64,000 nucleotides of DNA. Origin: Campylobacter concisus. GTDB lineage: Bacteria > Campylobacterota > Campylobacteria > Campylobacterales > Campylobacteraceae. The stretch spans positions 1,612,001-1,676,000 of the forward strand of contig NZ_CP060705.1 in the NCBI RefSeq assembly GCF_003048835.2, in the 5' to 3' direction. The position numbers were made by a program, and so were the translations under genes. Positions 56,631 to 64,000 of the stretch are shown here, piece after piece; position 1 is the first letter of the stretch, and every line of letters begins with the position of its first letter. The notes beneath the pieces are model-generated. The model was not told the DNA's origin, ran no database searches, and worked only from the letters and a program-made list of their open reading frames with translations.

Positions 56631-58343
56631 TTAAATTTTATAAAGCTGAGTCTTGAGATCTTTGATGATAAATAGCAGTTTTTCTAAAATTTCTATCTTA
56701 TTTGGGTTGTCAGAGCCTTTTAAAATTTGCTGTTCATTCTCATAAAAGGCGATTTGCATATTTAAAATAGCCTTTTGCAAAGTGGTTGGGTCGGTGATCT
56801 CATGGATCTTTTCGTCCATTAAAATTTCTCTAACCATCTCCTCATCGCTCACGTCGTATCTATAAAGGATAGCATTTAGATACTCAGGATGCTTTATAAA
56901 GTATCTAGCCCCAAGCTTTGAGAGTATCTCATCTCTGTAGTTTGGGTTATTTAGCATGGTTTTAAAAAGAGCAAACTCGAGTGGGTCTTTGTTCATCACA
57001 GCTGGTACCTCATCTACCATGACAGAGTTGCTAAATTCATCTTTATCTTTTTTTTTAAACTCTTTTTTAAATTTATATTCATTTTTTGGCTTCTGCTTTA
57101 GCCCAAACCTATCTGCCACGCTTTGTGGAGTTAGGTTAAATCTTGCCGCTACCTCTGTTACATACGAGCTTGCTATCTCCTCTCCAAGCTCGTCCATATA
57201 GGCTTTTATCTCGCTTAGGCAGTTATCTCTTTGCATTGAGCGAGTGATGTCATACTTTTGCATGATCTTTTCTATGTAAAATTTCACCGCATCCTCGCCA
57301 GAGCCAAAGAGCTCTTTTAGCTCCTTTATCTTACCTGCAAAGACCATATCAGCAGGATCTGCGCCGTTACTTATGATGACTACTTTTGTATCTATCTTAT
57401 TTATGCTTAGCAGGTGAGCGGATTTTATGGCTGCATTTATGCCAGCGCCATCGCCGTCAAAGCAAAGCACTACGCTTATCTCGCCCCTTTTTAAAAGTGG
57501 TAAGTGGCTAGTAGTAAGTGCTGTTCCAAGCACTGCAACAGCGTTTGTAAAGCCAGCATAGTGAAGCATGATGACGTCAAGGTAGCCCTCTGTTATGATG
57601 ATCTGATTTTTCTCAAATATACTTTGCCTAGCTAGGTGGTAGCCGTAAAGTAGCTTTGACTTATCAAATACCGCACTTTGGGGCGAATTTACATATTTTG
57701 CAGGGTGATCTGAGATCGTTCTGCCGCCAAAGCCAACAAGCCTTGTCGTGTGCGAGTAGATGGGAAATGTTATGCGCTCGATAAAACTAGCATAAATTCC
57801 CTTCTCATTTTGCTTTAATATGCCAACTTCAAGCGCCTCTTTAGGCTCGATATTTTCATTTTGCAAAAGCCTAATGGTGCTTTTACTATCCCCAGCCCAG
57901 CCAAGCTCAAATTTCTCGATCATCGCATCATTTATACCGCGCGACTTGATATATCTAATGGCTGCTTCATTTTTGTAAAACTCGCTTCTATAAAAGGCAT
58001 TTACCTTTTCTAAAATGTGCTTATTTTCTTTTTGCGTTGGCACCTTGTCATTTGTGTATTCAAGGCTAAAATTTGAAATTTGAGCGATCTTTTCTATCGC
58101 CTCTGGGTAGGTTAGTTTTTCATAATCCATCACAAATTTAACCGCATCTCCGCCAGCCTTGCAGGCAAAACAGTGATACATCTGCTTGCTTTGATTTATG
58201 CTCATGCTTGGGTTTTTGTCGTCGTGAAACGGACATACGCACTTGTAGCTTGAGCCCATCTTTTTAACAGGGATATACTGCTCGATGATATTAACAATGT
58301 CTATTTGGTTTTTTAATTTTTCAATGGATTTTGGATCTATCAT
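56631..58343 (-). CDS. dnaG: DNA primase
   Basis: 570 aa from the ATG at 58341-58343 (MIDPKSIEKLK); a TTG two codons earlier is unlikely. The CHC2 zinc motif is CVCPFHDDKNPS...YHCFACKAGGD. Toprim core: ITEGYLDVIMLHYAG and LCFDGDGAG. The C-terminal helical region binds DnaB. Essential replication gene. Confidence 0.9.
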   Translation of the reverse strand: MIDPKSIEKLKNQIDIVNIIEQYIPVKKMGSSYKCVCPFHDDKNPSMSINQSKQMYHCFACKAGGDAVKFVMDYEKLTYPEAIEKIAQISNFSLEYTNDKVPTQKENKHILEKVNAFYRSEFYKNEAAIRYIKSRGINDAMIEKFELGWAGDSKSTIRLLQNENIEPKEALEVGILKQNEKGIYASFIERITFPIYSHTTRLVGFGGRTISDHPAKYVNSPQSAVFDKSKLLYGYHLARQSIFEKNQIIITEGYLDVIMLHYAGFTNAVAVLGTALTTSHLPLLKRGEISVVLCFDGDGAGINAAIKSAHLLSINKIDTKVVIISNGADPADMVFAGKIKELKELFGSGEDAVKFYIEKIMQKYDITRSMQRDNCLSEIKAYMDELGEEIASSYVTEVAARFNLTPQSVADRFGLKQKPKNEYKFKKEFKKKDKDEFSNSVMVDEVPAVMNKDPLEFALFKTMLNNPNYRDEILSKLGARYFIKHPEYLNAILYRYDVSDEEMVREILMDEKIHEITDPTTLQKAILNMQIAFYENEQQILKGSDNPNKIEILEKLLFIIKDLKTQLYKI

Positions 58344-58404
58344 AAGCAAAATTATACAACTGCTTTGTTATAATTAAAGTAAAATTTTATTACAAAGTGT
58401 TAGC

Positions 58405-59430
58405 GTGGATATTTTTTTCATTGGACACAGAGATCCGATATTTAGCCTTATTATTCTATTTAGTATCATCTTGATGATCGCAGCTTTAAGCTATGCTTGG
58501 GGCATATTTTCTAGCAAAGATGAGAAAAAACGTATCGAGAAATTTATAAAGAAATTTGACAGCAAAGATGGCATAAGCGACGAGCACAAGCAGATGCTAA
58601 AAAGCCCAGAAGTAGATATACCAAGCCTTAGCATGCTAGGTCAGACCTTTGCTAAAAATGGCGACTTTGAAAAATCGATCGGCGTCTATCTAATCGCACT
58701 TGAAAAGGTAAAAGATAAAAACGAGAAAGAATTTATCCTAAACGAGCTTGGAGAGGTCTATTTTAAGGCTGGATTTTTAAAAAAAGCTAGCGAAATATTT
58801 GAAAAAGCGCTCGAGCTAAGCCCTAGAAATGTCCTCGCACTGCGCTTTTTAACGATGATAGATGAGAAGCTTAAAAACTATAAAGAAGCGCTTTATGCAC
58901 TAAATTCTCTTGAAGAGCTTGGGACAAATGTAAAAGATCAAAAGGCCTATATAAAGGCGATTAGCACGCTTGATGATAGAAATTTAAGCTTTAGCGAAAA
59001 GGTGGAAATTCTCTCGCATCTTAGCCAAAATTTTGAGCTTTTAAAGCGCATGATCTTAGCACTTTTCATAAGACACAATGAAAATTTAGAAAATTTAAAA
59101 GATTTTGCCAAATTTGAAGATGTGCTAGACCTGCTTTACAACCTAAAAACGCCTATAAATTTAAGCGATCCAAAATACAAATCACTCTTTTACGCAAAGG
59201 GCGATATAGATGAGCCATGTGAAATTTACGGCTTTGAGCTAAACGCCATAAAAAGGCTAAACGATGCTAAATTTGACGCGGCTGGGCTAAGCTTTAACTA
59301 CGTTTGCAAAAACTGCAAAAACTCATTTCCTATGCACTTTTACCGCTGTCCGGTCTGCCACGAGCTAGGAAGTGTCAAAATTTTATCTCACATCACAGAA
59401 AAATCAAGTGAAGATAGTAACACTTTTTAG
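58405..59430 (+). CDS. lapB: LapB/YciM-like TPR protein with C-terminal rubredoxin-type knuckle
   Basis: 341 aa. One N-terminal span (FSLIILFSIILMIAALSYAW), several TPR helices (NELGEVYFKAGFLKKASEIFEKALELSPRN region) and a metal-binding end YVCKNCKNSFPM then YRCPVCHELG, two CxxC. This layout is that of LapB, which controls LpxC levels in enterics; the role here is inferred. The GTG start overlaps nothing; its end overlaps rnhA by 23 bp. Confidence 0.7.
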   Translation: MDIFFIGHRDPIFSLIILFSIILMIAALSYAWGIFSSKDEKKRIEKFIKKFDSKDGISDEHKQMLKSPEVDIPSLSMLGQTFAKNGDFEKSIGVYLIALEKVKDKNEKEFILNELGEVYFKAGFLKKASEIFEKALELSPRNVLALRFLTMIDEKLKNYKEALYALNSLEELGTNVKDQKAYIKAISTLDDRNLSFSEKVEILSHLSQNFELLKRMILALFIRHNENLENLKDFAKFEDVLDLLYNLKTPINLSDPKYKSLFYAKGDIDEPCEIYGFELNAIKRLNDAKFDAAGLSFNYVCKNCKNSFPMHFYRCPVCHELGSVKILSHITEKSSEDSNTF

Positions 59431-59842
59431 CGACGGCTCATGCCTTGGAAACCCTGGAGCTGGCGGCTGGGCTTACATTTTGAGATATAACGAAGCGCAA
59501 AAAAAAGAGAGTGGCGGCGAGGCATATACGACAAATAACCAAATGGAGCTAAAAGCTGCGATAATGGGGCTAAAAGCACTAAAAGAGCCCTGCGAGGTAA
59601 GGCTCTTTACCGATAGCTCATACGTGGTAAATAGCATAAACGAGTGGCTTGCAAATTGGCAAAAGAGAAATTTCAAAAATGTAAAAAATGTCGAGCTTTG
59701 GCAGGAGTATTTAGAGATTTCAAAGCCGCATAAAGTCGTAGCTAGCTGGGTTAAGGGGCATGCTGGACACCCTGAAAATGAGGAGTGCGACCAGATGGCA
59801 AGGGACGAGGCATTAAAAATAAAAGATGAGAATAAAATATGA
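59408..59842 (+). CDS. rnhA: Ribonuclease HI
   Basis: 144 aa from the GTG at 59408 ([17 protein letters not shown]); an upstream GTG at 59372 would add 12 unlikely residues. Catalytic acids: Asp in [12 protein letters not shown], Glu in NQMELKAAI, Asp in [10 protein letters not shown] and Asp in [11 protein letters not shown]. Degrades RNA in RNA-DNA hybrids. Overlaps the TPR gene and, by 4 bp, rnc. Confidence 0.85.
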   Translation: MKIVTLFSDGSCLGNPGAGGWAYILRYNEAQKKESGGEAYTTNNQMELKAAIMGLKALKEPCEVRLFTDSSYVVNSINEWLANWQKRNFKNVKNVELWQEYLEISKPHKVVASWVKGHAGHPENEECDQMARDEALKIKDENKI

Positions 59843-60510
59843 AAAATTTAGAAGAATTTGAACGTAGTCTTGGTTATAAATTTAAAAAATCTGAGCTTTT
59901 AGAAGAGGCTCTAACGCACAAGAGCACTAAGCAGGCGTTAAATAACGAGAGGCTCGAGTTTTTGGGCGATGCGGTGATGGATCTGCTCGTGGCTGAGTAT
60001 CTTTTTAAGAAATTTAGCAAGATCGCAGAGGGCGATATGAGCAAACTTCGCGCCGCACTTGTAAACGAAAAAAGCTTTGCAAATATGTCTAGGCGACTAA
60101 AAATGGGCGAGTTTTTAAGACTTAGCCAAGCCGAGGAAAATAACGGCGGCCGCGAAAAAGATAGCATTTTAAGCGACGCATTTGAGGCGGTGATGGGGGC
60201 TATCTACCTAGAGGCTGGGCTTGATAAAGTGCGAGAAATTTCGATCGCCTTGCTTGAGCTTTGCTATCCGCAGATCGACTTTGCGCACCTTGAAAAAGAC
60301 TACAAAACCGCCCTTCAAGAGGTCACTCAAGCAAACCTTGGTGTCATACCAAGCTACGAGCTCATAGGCTCTTTTGGCCCTGATCACAAGAAAGAATTTG
60401 AGATAGCTCTACTACTAAATGGCAAGGAAATTTCACGTGCCGTTGGAAGCTCGAAAAAGCAAGCCCAACAGCTCGCAGCAAAGATAGCGCTAGAAAAAAT
60501 CAAAAAATAG
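59839..60510 (+). CDS. rnc: Ribonuclease III
   Basis: 223 aa. Signature [35 protein letters not shown] and a C-terminal dsRNA-binding domain ([15 protein letters not shown] to [16 protein letters not shown]). Processes rRNA and structured RNA. ATGA overlap with rnhA and 8 bp before aroC. Confidence 0.9.
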   Translation: MKNLEEFERSLGYKFKKSELLEEALTHKSTKQALNNERLEFLGDAVMDLLVAEYLFKKFSKIAEGDMSKLRAALVNEKSFANMSRRLKMGEFLRLSQAEENNGGREKDSILSDAFEAVMGAIYLEAGLDKVREISIALLELCYPQIDFAHLEKDYKTALQEVTQANLGVIPSYELIGSFGPDHKKEFEIALLLNGKEISRAVGSSKKQAQQLAAKIALEKIKK

Positions 60511-60518
60511 GATAAATT

Positions 60519-61586
60519 TTGAATACATTTGGCAAAAAACTAACCTTAACTAGCTTTGGCGAGAGCCATGGGGTGGCGATAGGCGGCGTGATAGACGGCC
60601 TACCTGCTGGGCTAAAGATCGATGCAGACTTCATCCAAAGTGAGCTTGACAAGCGTCGCCCTGGACAAAGCAGCTTCACAACGGCAAGAGATGAGGCCGA
60701 TAAGATAGAAATTTTTAGCGGCGTTTTTGATGGCATGAGCACTGGAGCGCCGATAGGTTTTGCCATTTTTAACAACAACCAAAAGTCAAATGACTATGAA
60801 AATTTACGTGAAATTTTTCGCCCTGGGCATGCTGATCTTACCTATTTTAAAAAATATGGCATTAGAGATCATAGAGGTGGTGGGCGCGCGAGTGCCAGAG
60901 AGACTGCGGTAAGGGTCGCTGGCGGGGCATTTGCGCAGCTACTTTTAAATGAATTTAAGATAGAAGTTTTAAGCGGCGTGCTTGGCATCGGCAAGGTCAT
61001 CAGCGAAAAAGTTGATTTTGCTTTTGCTCAAAATTCGCAAATTTACGCCCTTGGCAACGAAGAGGCAATGAAAGAGGCGGTTAGCAAGGCTAGAAGCGAG
61101 CACGATAGCGTAGGAGCTGTGGTTTTAAGCGTGGCTAAAGGCGTGCCAGCTGGTCTTGGTGAGCCACTTTATGATAGGCTAGATAGCGCTTTAGCGGCGG
61201 CCTTAATGGGTATAAACGGCGTAAAGGCCGTAGAGATCGGTGCTGGCGTAAATGTAAGCTCCATGCTTGGCTCAGCAAACAACGACGAGATGGACGAGCT
61301 TGGCTTTTTGAGCAACAACGCTGGTGGCATACTTGGAGGCATAAGCAGTGGGGCCCAGATCGTGCTAAAGAGCCATTTTAAACCAACGCCTTCGATATTT
61401 AAAGAGCAAAAAACTCTAAATTTAAAGGGCGAGGCGGTGGATTTTGAGCTAAGAGGCAGGCATGATCCTTGCATAGGCATACGTGGCAGCGTCGTAGCAA
61501 CCGCGATGATAAGGCTAGTTCTTGCTGATATGCTCTTACTAAATGCAAGCACAAAGCTTGAAAATTTAAAGAAAATTTACGGCTAA
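60519..61586 (+). CDS. aroC: Chorismate synthase
   Basis: 355 aa from a TTG eight bases after the rnc stop. Signatures: FGESHGVAIGGVIDGLPAG, RPGHADLTYFKKYGIRDHRGG, GGRASARETAVRVAGGA and MIRLVLADMLLL near the end. Converts EPSP to chorismate. Confidence 0.9.
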   Translation: MNTFGKKLTLTSFGESHGVAIGGVIDGLPAGLKIDADFIQSELDKRRPGQSSFTTARDEADKIEIFSGVFDGMSTGAPIGFAIFNNNQKSNDYENLREIFRPGHADLTYFKKYGIRDHRGGGRASARETAVRVAGGAFAQLLLNEFKIEVLSGVLGIGKVISEKVDFAFAQNSQIYALGNEEAMKEAVSKARSEHDSVGAVVLSVAKGVPAGLGEPLYDRLDSALAAALMGINGVKAVEIGAGVNVSSMLGSANNDEMDELGFLSNNAGGILGGISSGAQIVLKSHFKPTPSIFKEQKTLNLKGEAVDFELRGRHDPCIGIRGSVVATAMIRLVLADMLLLNASTKLENLKKIYG

Positions 61587-61661
61587 ATTTATTTACTAAA
61601 TTTCAGCTAAGCTTCGAGTTAAAAACAAATCAAATTTAGCCCCCCAAAGTGAGAGCTAAAT

Positions 61662-62020
61662 TTAGAAATTTACAGCGACCAGCTTGATCTGGCCTTTATA
61701 TATTTCTAAATTTGCTAATACCCTGCGTCCGCACTTGCTTGAGCGATGCCAGATGTGCCTTTGTCGCGAGTTAGAATTCTCCTCTAGTACTTCAGGATCG
61801 TAACATGCACCTTCGCAGATGGCGATGACGTGCTTTGGGATGATGAGCGACTAGCGCGCCAACTAAAATTTCACCCATGTCGTTAAATACTCTCACCACG
61901 TCGCCAGTTGCTATGCCTTAATTTACATTTATAAGCATCGGCTCTCTAGCACGCATTTTGGCGTAGTTTCTGATCACGGAGTTATTTGGCTGTGAGTGGA
62001 GGCGGTATCTTTGGTGCTGG
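61662..62020 (-). pseudogene. C-terminal relic of a second molybdopterin reductase (TorZ/BisC-like)
   Basis: Minus-strand pieces in several frames: HSQPNNSVIRNYAKMRAREP, GIATGDVVRVFNDMGEILVG, VIAICEGACYDPEVLEE, LTRDKGTSGIAQASA and LANLEIYKGQIKLVAV. They line up in order with the last ~120 residues of TMAO/BSO-type reductases, with frameshifts and stops in between. Only the 3' end is left. The remainder of 61587-62131 holds no gene. Confidence 0.65.
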
Positions 62021-62131
62021 GTCTTTGCACTCAAATTTAGCCTTTTTCTAAAAGATTTTTATTAAAATTTTAAGCCATTTCAAACAAAATTTGCAAACTA
62101 ACTTTTACCAAATTTCATCTATAATCCCCTT

Positions 62132-63400
62132 ATGAAAAACGAAAATTTGCAAGAGAAAATTTACGCCGTTATCGACCTAAAGTCCTTTTACGCCTCGGTT
62201 GAGTGCGTAGAGCGCGGGCTTGATCCATTTAAAGCCGATCTTGTCGTGGCTGACGCTAGTCGTGGCAGTGGCGGCATCTGCTTGGCTGTTAGCCCTGCAC
62301 TTCGTGCCAAAGGGGTGAAAAACCGCTGCAGACTCTTTGAGATACCAAGGGATATCAAATTTATCGCTGCACCGCCTAGGATGCAGTTTTACATCGACTA
62401 TGCCGCTAGGATTTATGAAATTTATCTAAAATATGTCTCCAAAGAGGACATCTACGTATATTCGATCGATGAGTGCTTTATCGACCTCAATTCTTACTTG
62501 AAATTTTACGCTCTTGGCGCAAAAGAGATGGCAAAGATGATGATGGATGAGATCTTAAAAACGACTGGCGTTACGGCGACTTGCGGCATTGGGACAAATT
62601 TATACCTCGCAAAGATCGCCCTTGATATACTAGCAAAGCACCAAGATGACGGCATCGCGTATCTTGACGAAGAGCTTTATAAAAAGCAGCTCTGGACGCA
62701 CCAGCCACTAAGTGACTTTTGGCGCATAGGTAAGCAAACTAGACTAAAGCTCGAAAAATGCGGCATCTTTTGTATGAAAGATATCGCAAATGCACCAAAA
62801 AGCCTGCTTGAAAAAATTTTTGGCGTTGATGCCTACATCACGATCGATCACGCAAACGGCATAGAACCAACGACGATAGCCGAGATAAAGGCCTATAAAC
62901 CAAGCACGAAGTCCTACTTTAGCTCGGAAATTTTGCCCAGAGACTACGAGCGCTGCGAGGCGGTGATCGTGCTAAAAGAGATGGCTGACAGGCTCGCTCT
63001 TAGGCTCATAAACAAAGATGTGAGGGCGAGTGGGCTAACGATAAATGTGAGATTTGCCGATAAGCTTGAGCCACAGCAACGTGCAAGTGTGCGGTTTAAA
63101 ACGCCTACAAATATCTCAAGCGTGCTGATGAGTGCGGCTGAGGAGCTGCTTTTAAATAAGATAAAAAATGCTGGGCTAATTAGGCAAATAGGCATATCGG
63201 CAAACGATGTGGTAAAAGAAAATTTGGCAGAATTTAGCTTATTTGAAGATAACGCCAAAGAAAAAGCGGTGCTAAAATCACTAAATTTGATAAAAGAGAA
63301 ATTTGGCAAAAACTCGATCCTACGCGCGATCGACCTGCTGCCAGAAGCGACTGGGCAAGATAGAAACAAAAAGATCGGAGGGCACAAGAGCGGTGAGTAA
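62132..63400 (+). CDS. Y-family DNA polymerase (UvrX/UmuC-like)
   Basis: 422 aa. Catalytic motifs YAVIDLKSFYASVECVER and YVYSIDECFIDL, with DinB-type features TGVTATCGIGTNLYLAKIALD and helix-hairpin FWRIGKQTRLKLEKCGI. It copies damaged DNA with low fidelity. Overlaps a YolD-like gene by 8 bp, a pairing known for the Bacillus UvrX/YolD genes, which suggests UvrX rather than classical DinB. Confidence 0.8.
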   Translation: MKNENLQEKIYAVIDLKSFYASVECVERGLDPFKADLVVADASRGSGGICLAVSPALRAKGVKNRCRLFEIPRDIKFIAAPPRMQFYIDYAARIYEIYLKYVSKEDIYVYSIDECFIDLNSYLKFYALGAKEMAKMMMDEILKTTGVTATCGIGTNLYLAKIALDILAKHQDDGIAYLDEELYKKQLWTHQPLSDFWRIGKQTRLKLEKCGIFCMKDIANAPKSLLEKIFGVDAYITIDHANGIEPTTIAEIKAYKPSTKSYFSSEILPRDYERCEAVIVLKEMADRLALRLINKDVRASGLTINVRFADKLEPQQRASVRFKTPTNISSVLMSAAEELLLNKIKNAGLIRQIGISANDVVKENLAEFSLFEDNAKEKAVLKSLNLIKEKFGKNSILRAIDLLPEATGQDRNKKIGGHKSGE

Positions 63401-63743
63401 AGATAGGGCAAAAATTTTTAGCTCGTTTAATCCTCTCTCAACATTAGAGCGAGCCTTGCGACAAAAAGAGCGAGAAAAATGCGAAAAACTAGAGCTTGAT
63501 GAGAGCAAGGTCGATGAAATTTTAAAAACGGTAAGCGAGATAAAGATAGCTGATGAGGTGCGTGTGAGCTACCACGACGGCTTTACTTACGTAAAAACTA
63601 GTGGCCTAGTCTCGGATGTAAATTTCAAAGATAAAATCCTCATGGTCGTAAAAACTAAGATCAAATTTGAAGATATAAATGAGGTGGAGATAGTAAAGAA
63701 ACGCGCAGTTAGAAACGAAACATTAGATGGGGCATTTTTTTAG
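63393..63743 (+). CDS. YolD-like protein
   Basis: 116 aa from a GTG at 63393 (MSKDRAKIFSSFNPLSTLE), overlapping the polymerase gene. Conserved YolD features: RAKIFSSFNPLSTLERALR, then an acidic helix EILKTVSEIKIADEVRVSYHDGFTYVKTSGLVSD. YolD-like proteins are small UmuD-like partners of Y-family polymerases in Gram-positive bacteria; here the coupling implies the same job. Confidence 0.7.
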   Translation: MSKDRAKIFSSFNPLSTLERALRQKEREKCEKLELDESKVDEILKTVSEIKIADEVRVSYHDGFTYVKTSGLVSDVNFKDKILMVVKTKIKFEDINEVEIVKKRAVRNETLDGAFF

Positions 63744-64000
63744 TTATATTATTTAAAAGCTTTTTAGAAACTAGGATTTTTCTTTTTGCAAAAGCATCAG
63801 TTATGGATAGAAATTTATGAAAAAAGCTGATTAAATTTATAAATTTGCTTTTTAGCTTTATTTCGTTTAGACGTCTAACTCACACGATAAAAACTTGCTG
63901 TAACGTCAAACGCTTGTCTGCTTCTTGCTTGATACGCAAAGACTTGCCCATGTCTTTGCTAGCTTGCGCTCTAACACTATTTCAATTTAATAGGTCGTTT
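63744..64000. other. Intergenic region at the window edge
   Basis: 257 bp with no credible gene. A 34-codon minus-strand frame ending near 63880 (RAQASKDMGKSLRIKQEA...) has no start and is bounded by a stop. Confidence 0.3.

Noticed and set aside
63880-63985. Minus-strand 34-codon frame near the window end
   Set aside because: No start codon, bounded by stops, no recognised family.

Overview
The window is from a host-associated epsilonproteobacterium, most likely Campylobacter and plausibly C. concisus or a close relative. This rests on the AT-rich Leu/Lys codon usage, TAAA-n(15-17)-CGATAT promoters in front of motility-linked genes, DcuC, a TorA/monohaem cytochrome c pair, and a dnaG/lapB-like/rnhA/rnc/aroC block. 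The species is inferred, not proven.

Layout. (1) 1-5865 is a cluster of probable flagellum-coregulated, flagellum-exported proteins: a large EF-hand-like protein and two A-B gene pairs in inverted duplication, with sigma-28-like promoters. (2) 5850-13481 is a decayed Tn4451-like transposon of Firmicutes type inserted in one of those genes. It has a broken large serine recombinase, an intact-looking SsoII/EcoRII-type restriction-modification pair with its operator, a cupin gene, a nested palindrome resembling an oriT, broken replication genes and an intact tnpW. (3) 14149-19207 is an integrative mobilizable module: ColE1-like mobC and mobA with mobB and mobD nested inside mobA, an StbDE toxin-antitoxin pair, a tyrosine integrase, and a 45-nt tRNA-Met 3'-end fragment as attachment site. 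(4) 19528-30208 is a radical-SAM (ArsS-like) cluster with its associated glycosyltransferases, TVP38 membrane proteins, Fe-S protein, symporter and rhodanese, interrupted by one foreign-looking gene. (5) 30269-38260 is a respiratory region: a TorA-like Mo-reductase with an in-frame TGA, its cytochrome c, a two-component system, a pentahaem cytochrome and several 3'-end relics. (6) 38422-48899 is a second island: a frameshifted relaxase-like gene, a structured non-coding region (21-bp palindrome, two hairpins, 19-bp iterons), a ParE/Phd pair, an unrecognised two-gene operon (1264 + 455 aa), an integrase broken by one stop codon, and a second copy of the tRNA-Met attachment fragment. (7) 49105-64000 is chromosomal: a tRNA-thiolation-like PP-loop enzyme, a peptide/amide-hydrolysis operon around dcuC, dnaG, lapB-like, rnhA, rnc, aroC, a decayed Mo-reductase end, and a UvrX-like polymerase with a YolD-like partner.

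The least explained parts are the two-gene cargo at 41583-46748 and the iteron/hairpin block at 40485-40751. The flagellar-regulon cluster and the SsoII-like operator are the best supported non-obvious inferences. Many genes are broken, typically by single nonsense changes or A-tract indels, so both islands and the transposon look immobilised or dependent on helpers.
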